64,000 nucleotides of DNA from Roseovarius dicentrarchi (GTDB taxonomy: Bacteria > Pseudomonadota > Alphaproteobacteria > Rhodobacterales > Rhodobacteraceae): contig NZ_QNQP01000004.1 in the NCBI RefSeq assembly GCF_003316635.1, positions 62,001 through 126,000 of the forward strand, written 5' to 3'. Shown piece by piece: positions 46,774-56,024 of the stretch (position 1 is its first letter; the number at the start of each line of letters is the position of its first letter). Made by a program: the position numbers and the translations under genes. Under the pieces are notes generated by a model. That model was given only the letters and a program-made list of their open reading frames with translations, was not told the DNA's origin and ran no database searches.

Positions 46774-47256
46774 CTAGGACGTGGCGGTATTTTCCGCCTC
46801 GGCGCGGGCGGCTTTCAGCACCTCTTCGGCGTGGCCGGGCACCTTGACCTTGCGCCAGACGCGGGCGATCCGGCCATCTGCCGCGATCAGGAATGTGCTG
46901 CGCTCGATGCCCATGAAGGTTTTGCCGTACATCTTCTTTTCGGTCCAGACGCCGTAATCCTCGCAGGTGGTGTCATCGGCGTCAGAGGCGAGGGGGATGG
47001 TCAGTCCGTGTTTCTCGCGGAACTTGTCGTGTTTGGTGAGCGTATCCTTGGATATGCCGACGACGCGCGCATCGATCTGCGCGAATTCAGGCGCGAGCGC
47101 GGTGAAATCAAGCGCCTCGCGGGTGCAGCCGGAGGTGTCATCGCGCGGGTAGAAGAATATGACGACTGGTGCGCCGCGCAGTGCGCTAAGCTGAATTTCG
47201 CCGCCCCCGGTGACGGGAAGGGTGAAATCAGGGGCAAAGTCAGAGATATCGGGCAT
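46774..47256 (-). CDS. bcp: Peroxiredoxin (Bcp type)
   Basis: Thioredoxin-dependent peroxidase of 160 residues. Peroxidatic C44 in YPRDDTSGCTREALDF. The position five residues later, which is the resolving cysteine of E. coli Bcp, is alanine-leucine here (REALDF), so it is either a one-cysteine enzyme or uses a cysteine in TTCEDYGVW. The C-terminal KVPGHAEEVLKA is typical. AAGGA upstream of the ATG. Divergent from the AsmA-like gene. Confidence 0.94.
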   Translation of the reverse strand: MPDISDFAPDFTLPVTGGGEIQLSALRGAPVVIFFYPRDDTSGCTREALDFTALAPEFAQIDARVVGISKDTLTKHDKFREKHGLTIPLASDADDTTCEDYGVWTEKKMYGKTFMGIERSTFLIAADGRIARVWRKVKVPGHAEEVLKAARAEAENTATS

Positions 47257-47381
47257 TGGGTGTCCTTGGTCATGGCTGCAAGGGTGCTATAGTACCGCAG
47301 CGCGTGCCTGATGAAAGGGACGTGGCTGAGAATTCGCAGCGATACAGTCAAGAGAGGCGCAAGAAGCCTCCGCAGGAGCAG

Positions 47382-50300
47382 ATGAGCGACAAGAAGCCAC
47401 AGCCGCCCGGTGCGGATGCAGACGCGCCGGATGCGCGATCGGCAGACGCGCACCGCGCCCGGCGGCGGCGCAGGCGGCGCAAGGCCGGGCTGTGGTCCTT
47501 GCTGAGCATGGCCGCGCTTTCCGGCGCGTTGGCGCTGGTCGTGCTGTCCTATCTGGGCACGCCGATAGTGCTGCCGGACTGGCTGCGAGCGCGCATCACC
47601 GAACGGATCAACAGCCAGACGGGTGCGATGCAGGTCGAGCTGGGGCAGATGGTGGTGGTCATCGAGAAGGGATGGACTCCGCGGCTTGCCCTGCGGGCCG
47701 TGACGCTGCGCGGCGCGGACCGGCGCGTGATCGCGACGCTGGGCGAGCTGGGCGGGACGTTTGCGCTGCGGCCCCTGTTGCAGGGTCAGGTGCAGCCGGG
47801 CGGGATCCGGCTGTCCGGGTTGCAGGTGCATCTGCGGCGCGATGACAGCGGCAGCCTGGGCGTTCAGCTGGGCGCGGATATGGGGATGGGGGGCGGCGCC
47901 GGGCGCGCGCGAGATGTGCCATCGCTGATTGCGCAGATCGATGCGGCGCTGGGGCGCCCGGCGCTGGCGTCGCTGGATCAGGTGCGCGCTGACAACATGA
48001 CGCTGCGCTATGAAGATGCCCGCACGGGCCGCGCCTGGACGGTGGATGGCGGCAAGGTGGCCGTGACGCGCGAGAGCGGTGTTTTGCGCGCGCGCGGCGA
48101 TTTTACCGTGCTGGGTGCGCGATCCTATCCCAGCACGCTGGAGTTTAACTTCTCCAGCCGTATCGGCAGCACGGCGGCGCAGCTGGGGCTGAACTTCTCG
48201 GATTTGCCGGCCGGCGAGGTGGCGATGCAATCGCCGGCGCTGACGGTGCTGGATGCACTGGACGCGCCGATTTCGGGCGCGCTGCGGGCGCGGCTGGATG
48301 CGCAGGGCCGGCTGGGGCCGCTTAACGCGACGCTTCAGATCGGGCGCGGCGTGCTGCAACCCAACCCCGCGACCAAGCCCATCGCCTTCGAGGCGGCGCG
48401 CGCCTATTTTACCTATGATCCGGTGGATCAGAAGATTGAAATCGGCACGCTGTCCATTGACAGCAAATGGGTCAAGGCCAGCGCCGAAGGCACCGCGCAT
48501 CTGATTGGCGGCGCCGATGGCTGGCCGGACGAATTGCAGGCGCAGTTGCGTGTCAGCGATATTACCGCCGATCCGGCCGATCTATATGATGCGCCGGTGC
48601 ATGTGGACAGTGCGGCGCTGGATCTGCGGCTGCGGCTGAATCCGTTTCATCTGAGCCTTGGGCAGCTGAGCCTGTCCGATCAGGGCCGCCATCTGGTGCT
48701 GGACGGCGAATTGCGCGGCAGCAACGTCGGCTGGGATCTGGCGCTGGACGGGCGGCTGGATGGCATGGGCCGCGCGCGGCTGTTGCAGCTTTGGCCGGAA
48801 GCGGCGGTGCCCAATACGCGCAGATGGGTGGATGAAAATGTGCAGACCGCCGATTTGCGCGACATTGACCTGGCGGTGCGGGTGCGCCCGCAGCAGCCGC
48901 CGCAGGTGGCGCTGTCATTCGATTTTGCCGGGTTGGATACCCGGTTCATGAAACAGATGCCGATGATCGAGGGGATGTCCGGCAAGGCGGTGCTGGTGGG
49001 CAACCGCTTTGCGATCGAGGCAGAGGCAGGCCGGGTAAAGGCGCCTCGGGACGGGTTTATCGATATCGCCGGCACCAGCTTTGTCGTGCCGGACATTGAT
49101 ATCAAGGGAAGCCCTGCCGAGGTCGCGGTAAGAACCGCCAGCACCATCACCGCCGCATTGTCGCTGATCGATCAGGAACCGTTCAGGTTCCTGACCAAGC
49201 AAGGCCGTCCCGTTACATTGGCGCAAGGGCGTGCCGAGGTGGCGGCGGATCTGGGGTTCCCCTTGGTGCGGGATTTGAAGACCGAAGATGTGCGCGTGGC
49301 TGTGGCCGGCCACATTTATGATATGCGCAGCGATGTGCTGGTGCCGGGCCGAATTCTGACCTCCGACAAGATGGAGCTGCGGCTTGCCGATGGCCAGTTG
49401 CGCGTGGGCGGCGAGGGGCAGCTGGACGGTGTGCCGTTTGACGGGCACTGGACCGCGGCGCTGGGCCCTGATGCCAAGGGCAGCCGGGTCGACGGGACGA
49501 TCCTGCTAAGTCAGGGCTTTGCGGATGCGTTCGGTATCGGATTGCCGCCGGGCAGTTTTACGGGCAGCGCGCCGGGGCAGATCAGGGTTGATCTGGGGCC
49601 GGAAGGTGCGGCGGAATTCACGCTGACATCCGATCTGGCGGGGCTGGGCCTGTCCCTGCCGCAGCTGAACTGGCGCCTTGGCCGCGACACGCGCGGCGCG
49701 CTGGAGGTGCGGGGGCGGCTGGGCACGCCGCCACAGATTGACAGGCTTTCGCTGAACGCGCCGGGGCTGAACGCGTTGGGCAGCGTGACGTTGACGCCCG
49801 GCGGCCAGCTGGGGCGCGCGCTGTTCTCGCGCGTGCGGGTGGGCGGCTGGCTGGACGCGCCGGTTGCGCTTGTGGGGCGCGGCAAGGGCGCGGCGCCCCG
49901 GATCGAGGTGACGGGCGGCACGATTGATCTGCGGCAGGCGGATCTGTCAGGCGGCGGCGCGGGGGCAAATGCCGGCGGGCCCGTGGCGCTGGCGCTGGAC
50001 CGGCTGACCGTGACGGATACGCTGGCGCTGACGGCGTTCCGCGCCAATCTGGATCTGGCGCGCGGCGTCGACGGCAGCTTTACCGGGCGCGTCAATGGCG
50101 GCGCGCCCATTCGCGGGCAGATCGTGCCGCAGGCCGGGCGCAGCGCGTTCCGTATCACCACCGGCGATGCGGGCGGTGTTCTGGGCGCCGCCGGCCTGCT
50201 GAAACAGGCGCGCGGCGGCGAGATGGAGCTGTTGATGACACCGGCAGGCGCGCCCGGCACCTATGAGGGCCAGCTGACAGGCGGCGATATCTGGCTGACG

Positions 50301-50792
50301 GACGCGCCGGCCGTTGCCGCGCTGCTGAGCGCGCTCAGCGTTGTTGGATTGCTTGAACAGATGTCGGGGAACGGTATCCACTTCAGTGATGTGAATGCGC
50401 GTTTCAGGCTGGGGCCGGACCGGCTGACGCTGTATTCCAGCAGCGCGGTCGGCGCCTCCATGGGGATTTCCATGGATGGTTATTATCATCTGCCGACCAA
50501 GCAGATGGACATGCAGGGTGTGGTGTCGCCGCTTTATGCCGTGAACGCGATTGGCGCGATGCTGACGCGGCGCGGCGAGGGGCTGGTGGGGGTCAACTAT
50601 ACGCTGCGCGGGCCTGCTGCGGCGCCATCGGTCGGGGTGAATCCGCTTTCGCTGTTTACGCCCGGCATGTTCCGCGAGCTGTTTCGCCGCTCTCCGCCGC
50701 AGCCGCCAACGCGGTCCGCACCGCAAGGCGGGCAGGAGGCCGTGCCGCCGCCCATTCGCAAGCCCATGGATCGCGGCAACGTAAACCGTTAA
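47382..50792 (+). CDS. Large AsmA-like / DUF3971 envelope protein
   Basis: 1136 residues. Basic cytoplasmic tail ([13 protein letters not shown]), one membrane helix (about 37-59), then a very long beta-rich periplasmic region with DUF3971 features ([21 protein letters not shown] segment [30 protein letters not shown]) and an AsmA-like C-terminal part ([48 protein letters not shown]). Relatives (YhdP, TamB, AsmA) bridge the periplasm and carry phospholipid. The start is uncertain: ATG at 47382 has AGGAG close by, and a GTG at about 47322 is possible. 43 bases upstream of queA. Confidence 0.85.
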   Translation: MSDKKPQPPGADADAPDARSADAHRARRRRRRRKAGLWSLLSMAALSGALALVVLSYLGTPIVLPDWLRARITERINSQTGAMQVELGQMVVVIEKGWTPRLALRAVTLRGADRRVIATLGELGGTFALRPLLQGQVQPGGIRLSGLQVHLRRDDSGSLGVQLGADMGMGGGAGRARDVPSLIAQIDAALGRPALASLDQVRADNMTLRYEDARTGRAWTVDGGKVAVTRESGVLRARGDFTVLGARSYPSTLEFNFSSRIGSTAAQLGLNFSDLPAGEVAMQSPALTVLDALDAPISGALRARLDAQGRLGPLNATLQIGRGVLQPNPATKPIAFEAARAYFTYDPVDQKIEIGTLSIDSKWVKASAEGTAHLIGGADGWPDELQAQLRVSDITADPADLYDAPVHVDSAALDLRLRLNPFHLSLGQLSLSDQGRHLVLDGELRGSNVGWDLALDGRLDGMGRARLLQLWPEAAVPNTRRWVDENVQTADLRDIDLAVRVRPQQPPQVALSFDFAGLDTRFMKQMPMIEGMSGKAVLVGNRFAIEAEAGRVKAPRDGFIDIAGTSFVVPDIDIKGSPAEVAVRTASTITAALSLIDQEPFRFLTKQGRPVTLAQGRAEVAADLGFPLVRDLKTEDVRVAVAGHIYDMRSDVLVPGRILTSDKMELRLADGQLRVGGEGQLDGVPFDGHWTAALGPDAKGSRVDGTILLSQGFADAFGIGLPPGSFTGSAPGQIRVDLGPEGAAEFTLTSDLAGLGLSLPQLNWRLGRDTRGALEVRGRLGTPPQIDRLSLNAPGLNALGSVTLTPGGQLGRALFSRVRVGGWLDAPVALVGRGKGAAPRIEVTGGTIDLRQADLSGGGAGANAGGPVALALDRLTVTDTLALTAFRANLDLARGVDGSFTGRVNGGAPIRGQIVPQAGRSAFRITTGDAGGVLGAAGLLKQARGGEMELLMTPAGAPGTYEGQLTGGDIWLTDAPAVAALLSALSVVGLLEQMSGNGIHFSDVNARFRLGPDRLTLYSSSAVGASMGISMDGYYHLPTKQMDMQGVVSPLYAVNAIGAMLTRRGEGLVGVNYTLRGPAAAPSVGVNPLSLFTPGMFRELFRRSPPQPPTRSAPQGGQEAVPPPIRKPMDRGNVNR

Positions 50793-50835
50793 GAGGACAC
50801 TCAGATTTAAGCATCCACCACGATTCAGAGGCGCC

Positions 50836-51888
50836 ATGAAGCTGAGCGATTTTGACTACCACCTGCCCGAGGCGCTGATTGCCACGCGCCCCGCGCGCCC
50901 GCGCAGCGCGGCGCGCCTGCTGGTGGCGCAAGGCAGCGATATAACCGATACGCAGGTGGGCAATTTGCCCGACTGGCTGCGCGCGGGCGACCGGCTGGTG
51001 CTGAACGACACCCGCGTCATCCCCGCACGCCTGACGGGTTTGCGCCGCCGCACCGGGGCGCAGGGCGCAACCGAGGCGCGCATTGACGTTACCCTGCTGG
51101 AGCCGCAGGCCGGCGGCACATGGACTGCGATGGTCAAACCCCTGAAAAAGCTGGCGCCGGGCGAGGTGGTGATTTTCAATGACACCTTCACCGCGACGCT
51201 GGAGGCCAAGGAGGACGGGCTGGCGCATCTGCGTTTCAACGTCGCCGGGGCAGAGTTTGACGCCGCACTGGCCGAGGCGGGCGCGATGCCGCTGCCCCCC
51301 TATATCGCGGCGCGCCGCGCGGCTGATGACGCCGACAAGGACGATTATCAAACTGTCTGGGCGCGCCACTCGGGTGCCGTGGCGGCGCCCACAGCCTCCT
51401 TGCATTTTGACGCCGCGCTGCTGGCGGCGCTTGCGGCAAGGGGCGTTGAGTTCACGCATGTCACGCTGCATGTCGGTGCCGGGACGTTCCTGCCGGTCAA
51501 GGTGGAGGATGTCACCACGCACAAGATGCACGCCGAATGGGGCGAGGTGACGCCGCAGGCCGCCGCAGAAATTGCCGCGACCCAAGCGGCCGGCGGGCGC
51601 ATCATCCCGGTCGGCACCACCGCGCTGCGCCTGATCGAAAGCGCGGCAGCGGCCAGCGGCGCGATCGCGCCGTGGCAGGGCGAGACCGATATTTTTATCT
51701 ATCCCGGTTTCAAATTCCATGTCACCGATGCGCTGATGACCAATTTTCACCTGCCCAAATCCACGCTGATGATGCTGGTTGCCGCCCTGATGGGACAGCA
51801 GACTTTGGCGCAGATTTATCAGCACGCGGTTAGTGAAGAATACAGGTTTTTCTCTTATGGTGACGCATCGCTGTTGATACCGGGGTAA
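50836..51888 (+). CDS. queA: S-adenosylmethionine:tRNA ribosyltransferase-isomerase
   Basis: Makes epoxyqueuosine in tRNA wobble position from preQ1 and SAM. 350 residues. Opening [69 protein letters not shown] and the final [27 protein letters not shown] end are all diagnostic. GAGG upstream. Usually followed by tgt; here an MFS transporter follows, so tgt is elsewhere. Confidence 0.97.
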   Translation: MKLSDFDYHLPEALIATRPARPRSAARLLVAQGSDITDTQVGNLPDWLRAGDRLVLNDTRVIPARLTGLRRRTGAQGATEARIDVTLLEPQAGGTWTAMVKPLKKLAPGEVVIFNDTFTATLEAKEDGLAHLRFNVAGAEFDAALAEAGAMPLPPYIAARRAADDADKDDYQTVWARHSGAVAAPTASLHFDAALLAALAARGVEFTHVTLHVGAGTFLPVKVEDVTTHKMHAEWGEVTPQAAAEIAATQAAGGRIIPVGTTALRLIESAAAASGAIAPWQGETDIFIYPGFKFHVTDALMTNFHLPKSTLMMLVAALMGQQTLAQIYQHAVSEEYRFFSYGDASLLIPG

Positions 51889-51979
51889 ATCCCTGCCAAT
51901 GGCGACATCTGCCCCGCCGCGGGCCGGACGCGTGAATGCAATGCAGCAGTTGGCCCGATAGCCGACAGGGAGAAATGCG

Positions 51980-53263
51980 ATGATCAAGGTTCTGTCAGGC
52001 GCATGGGCGCTGCTGTTCGGGATGATGCTGCTGCAGGTCGGCAACGGCATGCAGGGCACGCTCCTGGGTATCCGGGGCGAAATCGAAGGCTTCACAACGT
52101 TCGAGATGTCGCTGGTCATGTCGGGCTATTTCGTCGGCTTCCTGTTCGGCTCGCGCATGGCGCCCGAAATGATCCGCCGCGTGGGCCATGTGCGCGTGTT
52201 TGCTGCGCTGGGCAGCATGATTTCATCGGTGATGCTGCTGTATCCGACATGGACGGACCCGTGGGCTTGGGGCATTGCCCGCATCCTGATCGGCTTTTGC
52301 TTTTCGGGCGTTTATGTGACCGCTGAAAGCTGGCTCAACAATGCCTCCAGCAATGAAAACCGGGGCAAGGCGCTGTCGCTCTATATGATCGTGCAGATGA
52401 TCGGCATCGTGTCGGCGCAGGCGCTGCTGATCGTGGCCGATCCGGGCGGGTTCATCCTGTTCATTATCCCTTCGGTGCTGATTTCGATCTCATTCGCGCC
52501 GATTTTGCTGTCAATCAGCCCGACGCCGGCGTTTGACACGACCAAGCCGATGACATTGATGCAGATATACCACACCTCGCCTTTGGGCTGTGTCGGTATG
52601 TTTTTGCTGGGCGGCGTGTTTTCCGCGCAGTTCGGCATGGGCGCGGTTTACGGCGGCAAGGCGGGGCTGAGCGTTGGCGAAATTTCGGCATTCGTGTCGT
52701 CTTTCTACATAGGCGCATTGATTGTTCAGTATCCGCTGGGCTGGTTGTCGGACAAGATGGACCGCCGCCTGCTGATCATGATTGCATCTGCGGGGGTTGC
52801 CGTGGGCGCGACCATCGCAATGATGTTCGGCACGATCTTCTTTGTGCTGCTGGCGGCTGCATTTGTCGTGGGCGGGCTGTCCAACCCGCTGTATTCGTTG
52901 CTGATTGCATATACGAATGATTTTCTGGGCCATGATGACATGGCCGCCGCCGCAGGTGGTCTGATCTTTATCAACGGGCTGGGCGCCATCGCCGGCCCGC
53001 TGATCACCGGCTGGATGATGGGCGTCATGGGGCCCAGCGGATTTTTCCTGTATATCGCGGTTCTGGGCGCGGCCATGGCCATTTATGCGGCTTACCGCAT
53101 GACGCAGCGCCCGACGCGGATTGTCGATCCGACCGATACATTCACAACCGTCATGCCGTCCTCGTCGCCGGTGGCCGTCACAATGGCCCAGGAATATGCC
53201 ATCGACGTCGCGCAGGAAGAGGCCGCAGAAGAGGCGGCCGAGGCGCGCGCCGCCGATGCCTGA
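51980..53263 (+). CDS. Major facilitator superfamily transporter
   Basis: 427 residues with twelve predicted membrane helices. The family loop between helices 2 and 3 shows as GYFVGFLFGSRMAPEMIRRVGHVRVF, and the pseudo-symmetric loop as YPLGWLSDKMDRRLLI. The acidic C-terminal tail (QEEAAEEAAEARAADA) is cytoplasmic. Resembles the YcaD/CynX-like group; substrate unknown. GGGAGA upstream of the ATG. A stand-alone gene. Confidence 0.92.
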   Translation: MIKVLSGAWALLFGMMLLQVGNGMQGTLLGIRGEIEGFTTFEMSLVMSGYFVGFLFGSRMAPEMIRRVGHVRVFAALGSMISSVMLLYPTWTDPWAWGIARILIGFCFSGVYVTAESWLNNASSNENRGKALSLYMIVQMIGIVSAQALLIVADPGGFILFIIPSVLISISFAPILLSISPTPAFDTTKPMTLMQIYHTSPLGCVGMFLLGGVFSAQFGMGAVYGGKAGLSVGEISAFVSSFYIGALIVQYPLGWLSDKMDRRLLIMIASAGVAVGATIAMMFGTIFFVLLAAAFVVGGLSNPLYSLLIAYTNDFLGHDDMAAAAGGLIFINGLGAIAGPLITGWMMGVMGPSGFFLYIAVLGAAMAIYAAYRMTQRPTRIVDPTDTFTTVMPSSSPVAVTMAQEYAIDVAQEEAAEEAAEARAADA

Positions 53264-53381
53264 ACAGGCCGGCGTGAGCGGAATGTTGCGTTTGAAGCAT
53301 TACTTTACTGTTAACGTACACCGCTTGGGGCTACCCTTGACCGTATAAGATATCGGCATTGGTCACAAAAGGAGCAGACCC

Positions 53382-53966
53382 GTGGTGAACCCGGATGACG
53401 TTGTGAAGTTCTGGCTGGATGAGGTCGGAGAAAAAGGGTGGTACGCCCAATCCGACGCACTGGATGCCGAGATCCGAGAGCGTTTCAAGGGCGCCTGGTC
53501 CAGCGCCCGCACGGGGCACTTCGGGTCGTGGACGACATATCCGGCGGGGGCGCTGGCCTATATCATCCTGCTGGACCAGTTTCCGCGCAACATGTTCCGT
53601 GGTGACGGCACCAGTTTTGCGACGGACCGGCAGGCACTGTCGGCGGCCAAGGCGTCAATCGGCCGCGGGTGGGACGTGGCGATTGACGAACCCGCGCGTC
53701 AGTTTTTCTACCTGCCGCTGATGCATTCGGAAAACCTGCCCGATCAGGACCGATGCATTCGCCTGATTTGCGACCGGATGCCGGAAACCGGTGATGGAAC
53801 GCTGCTGCATGCGCAGGCTCACCGCGAGGTCATCCGCGAATTTGGCCGCTTTCCCTACCGCAACGCGGCGTTGGAGCGTAAATCGACACCGTCCGAAATC
53901 GCGTATCTCAAGGCCGGCGGATACTCGTATACAGTGCGCAAGCTTCAGCAGAAAACTGCCGCCTGA
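53382..53966 (+). CDS. DUF924 family protein
   Basis: 194 residues, all-helical TPR-like fold. Diagnostic stretches: VVKFWLDEVGEKGWYAQSD, LAYIILLDQFPRNMFRGD, FFYLPLMHSENLPDQDR, HAQAHREVIREFGRFPYRNAAL and TPSEIAYL. Biological role unknown. GTG start with AGGAG eight bases upstream; an alternative GTG lies one codon later. Followed by an intrinsic terminator. Confidence 0.92.
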   Translation: MVNPDDVVKFWLDEVGEKGWYAQSDALDAEIRERFKGAWSSARTGHFGSWTTYPAGALAYIILLDQFPRNMFRGDGTSFATDRQALSAAKASIGRGWDVAIDEPARQFFYLPLMHSENLPDQDRCIRLICDRMPETGDGTLLHAQAHREVIREFGRFPYRNAALERKSTPSEIAYLKAGGYSYTVRKLQQKTAA

Positions 53967-53994
53967 CGCGGCAAAGGGAGCACGATACTTCAAG

Positions 53995-54030
53995 ACGCCG
54001 CGCCCGGATCAGGGCGCGGCGTTTCTACTT
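53995..54030 (+). terminator. Intrinsic terminator of the DUF924 gene
   Basis: Perfect eleven-base-pair stem ACGCCGCGCCC / GGGCGCGGCGT, loop GGATCA, tail TTCTACTT. Confidence 0.8.
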
Positions 54031-54041
54031 GCGCTGATGCG

Positions 54042-54070
54042 TTGTGCATAGGCCCGAAAGGCTTTAGCAT
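54042..54070 (+). promoter_or_regulatory. Candidate promoter of lpdA
   Basis: TTGTGC (54042-54047), 17 bases, TAGCAT (54065-54070), about 30 bases before the ATG. It follows directly on the DUF924 terminator. Confidence 0.4.
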
Positions 54071-54100
54071 CTGAGTGAACGCAAAATTCCGGAGACGCAC

Positions 54101-55498
54101 ATGGCCCCCAAATCCTTTGATATGATCGTGATCGGCGCCGGCCCCGGCGGGTATGTAGCCGCCATTCGCGGGGCGCAGCTTGGCCTGAATGTGGCGATCA
54201 TCGAGCGCGAGAATATGGGTGGCATTTGCCTGAACTGGGGGTGCATCCCGACCAAGGCCATGCTGCGATCCTCCGAAGTTTTCCACCTGATGAACCGCGC
54301 CAAGGAATTTGGCCTGACCGCAGAAAAGATCGGCTATGATCTGGACGCCGTCATCAAACGTTCGCGCGGGGTGGCCAAGCAGCTGTCGGATGGCATCAGC
54401 CACCTGATGAAAAAGAACAAGATCAACGTGTTCCGCGGCGAGGCGCATATACCGGCAAAGGGCCGCGTCACCGTCAAGATGGACAAGGGCGGGGAAGAGG
54501 CGCTTTCCTCAAAGCACATCGTCGTTGCCACCGGCGCGCGCGCGCGCGAGTTGCCGGGACTGGAGGCAGACGGTGATCTGGTCTGGACCTACCGTCACGC
54601 GCTGGTCCCGCCGCATATGCCCAAGAAGCTGCTGGTCATCGGATCGGGCGCGATCGGCATCGAATTTGCCAGTTTCTACAATACGCTGGGCGCCGATACG
54701 ACCGTGGTCGAGGTGATGGACCGCATCCTTCCTGTTGAGGACGCTGAAATTTCGAAATTCGCCAAGAAGCAGTTTGAAAAACAGGGAATGAAAATCCTGC
54801 AAAAGGCGGGTGTCAAACAGCTGGATCGCGGCAAGGGAACCGTGACCGCCCATATCGAAGTGAACGGCAAGACCGAAAAGCACGAGTTTGACACGGTGAT
54901 TTCCGCAGTTGGCATCGTCGGCAACACCGAAAACCTTGGTCTTGAAGATCTGGGGGTGAAAATTGACCGCACCCACGTTCTGACAGACGCGCATTGCCGC
55001 ACGAACGTTGATGGGTTGTACGCCATCGGCGACATTGCTGGCGCACCCTGGCTGGCCCACAAGGCAAGCCACGAGGGCGTGATGATCGCCGAGTTGATCG
55101 CGGGGCAGGAGCCGCATCCGGTCAAGGCAAACAGCATTGCAGGCTGCACCTATTCCCACCCGCAAATCGCTTCGGTCGGATATACCGAAGCGAAGGCAAA
55201 GGAATTGGGGTTTGACATCAAGGTTGGCCGCTTTCCGTTTATCGGCAACGGCAAGGCCATCGCGCTGGGCGAGGCCGAAGGTATGGTCAAAACGATTTTT
55301 GACGCCAAGACAGGTGAACTGCTGGGCGCGCATATGATCGGTGCGGAGGTGACTGAACTGATCCAGGGGTATGTGGTTGGCCGCCAGTTGGAGACAACGG
55401 AGGAGGATCTGATGAATACAGTCTTCCCGCATCCAACCTTGAGCGAAATGATGCACGAAAGCGTGCTGGACGCCTACGGCCGCGTCATTCACATGTAA
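54101..55498 (+). CDS. lpdA: Dihydrolipoyl dehydrogenase
   Basis: FAD/NAD flavoenzyme (E3) that reoxidises lipoyl groups of 2-oxoacid dehydrogenases and the glycine cleavage system. 465 residues. FAD site VIGAGPGGYVAAIRGAQLG, redox disulfide C43/C48 in GGICLNWGCIPTK, NAD site VIGSGAIGIEFASFY, second FAD segment YAIGDIAGAPWLAHKASHEG, and the C-terminal dimer motif HPTLSEMMHE. CGGAG precedes the ATG. Stand-alone, without E1 or E2 genes, so a second E3 copy linked to a dehydrogenase operon is likely elsewhere. Confidence 0.96.
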   Translation: MAPKSFDMIVIGAGPGGYVAAIRGAQLGLNVAIIERENMGGICLNWGCIPTKAMLRSSEVFHLMNRAKEFGLTAEKIGYDLDAVIKRSRGVAKQLSDGISHLMKKNKINVFRGEAHIPAKGRVTVKMDKGGEEALSSKHIVVATGARARELPGLEADGDLVWTYRHALVPPHMPKKLLVIGSGAIGIEFASFYNTLGADTTVVEVMDRILPVEDAEISKFAKKQFEKQGMKILQKAGVKQLDRGKGTVTAHIEVNGKTEKHEFDTVISAVGIVGNTENLGLEDLGVKIDRTHVLTDAHCRTNVDGLYAIGDIAGAPWLAHKASHEGVMIAELIAGQEPHPVKANSIAGCTYSHPQIASVGYTEAKAKELGFDIKVGRFPFIGNGKAIALGEAEGMVKTIFDAKTGELLGAHMIGAEVTELIQGYVVGRQLETTEEDLMNTVFPHPTLSEMMHESVLDAYGRVIHM

Positions 55499-55503
55499 GC
55501 GCG

Positions 55504-55536
55504 AAAAACAGACCCGGCCGAGCCGTCCGGCCGGGT
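55504..55536 (-). terminator. Terminator between convergent lpdA and DUF488 genes
   Basis: Perfect nine-base-pair stem ACCCGGCCG / CGGCCGGGT. On the minus strand it is followed by CTGTTTTTCG, so it best serves the DUF488 gene; on the plus strand the tail is AT-poor, but it may still slow polymerase leaving lpdA. Confidence 0.75.
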
Positions 55537-55537
55537 A

Positions 55538-55888
55538 TCAACCAATCTTATCCCGCATGTAGTCGCGCAGCGCGACGGCGTTGTTGTGCTCTTCGTCCTT
55601 TGCGCCGTAGATCAATGTCACGCGTCCGTCGCGCGCCTTGTCGAGCAGGTCTTTGGCAGCGGAATTGTCGTCCAGCTCCTTTCCGTAGCGCGTTTTGAAC
55701 TCGCTCCACTTGTCCGGGTCGTGATCGAACCATTCGCGCAAATCGTCACTCGGCGCGACATCCTCGCACCAGTCGTCCAGATCCAGATCCTCTTTGGAGA
55801 CGCCACGAGGCCAGATCCTGTCGACCAGTACCCGAAAGCCGTCGTTTTTAGCCATTTCGTCATATGCGCGTCTTGTGCGAATATCCAT
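55538..55888 (-). CDS. DUF488 family protein
   Basis: 116 residues: VLVDRIWPRGVSKEDLDLDDW, then WFDHDPDKWSEFKTRYGKEL and VTLIYGAKDEEHNNAVAL, the full YeaO-type DUF488 pattern. Function unknown. Very strong AAGGAGGT ribosome site. It is divergent from uvrA with the LexA box in the shared 136-base gap, closer to uvrA; whether DUF488 is also SOS-regulated cannot be told. Confidence 0.92.
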   Translation of the reverse strand: MDIRTRRAYDEMAKNDGFRVLVDRIWPRGVSKEDLDLDDWCEDVAPSDDLREWFDHDPDKWSEFKTRYGKELDDNSAAKDLLDKARDGRVTLIYGAKDEEHNNAVALRDYMRDKIG

Positions 55889-55944
55889 CTTGCACCTCCT
55901 TTCCTAACAAACCGTTCATGGCGGCAAAAGTTTCTCACAGAAAC

Positions 55945-55959
55945 GTTCCGCTTCTGTTC
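55945..55959 (+). promoter_or_regulatory. LexA (SOS) box of uvrA
   Basis: GTTC-CGCTTCT-GTTC, exact alphaproteobacterial LexA consensus, 65 bases before the uvrA ATG and 56 bases before the divergent DUF488 start. Confidence 0.85.
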
Positions 55960-56024
55960 GTAAATACGGGTTGGAAGCATGCCGGGCATACACTATCTGT
56001 AGGCCTTAACTCCCCGGAGGCATC

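Noticed and set aside
46651..47292. 213-codon frame on the plus strand opposite bcp
   Set aside because: Antisense to the clear Bcp peroxiredoxin gene and without ribosome site or domain.
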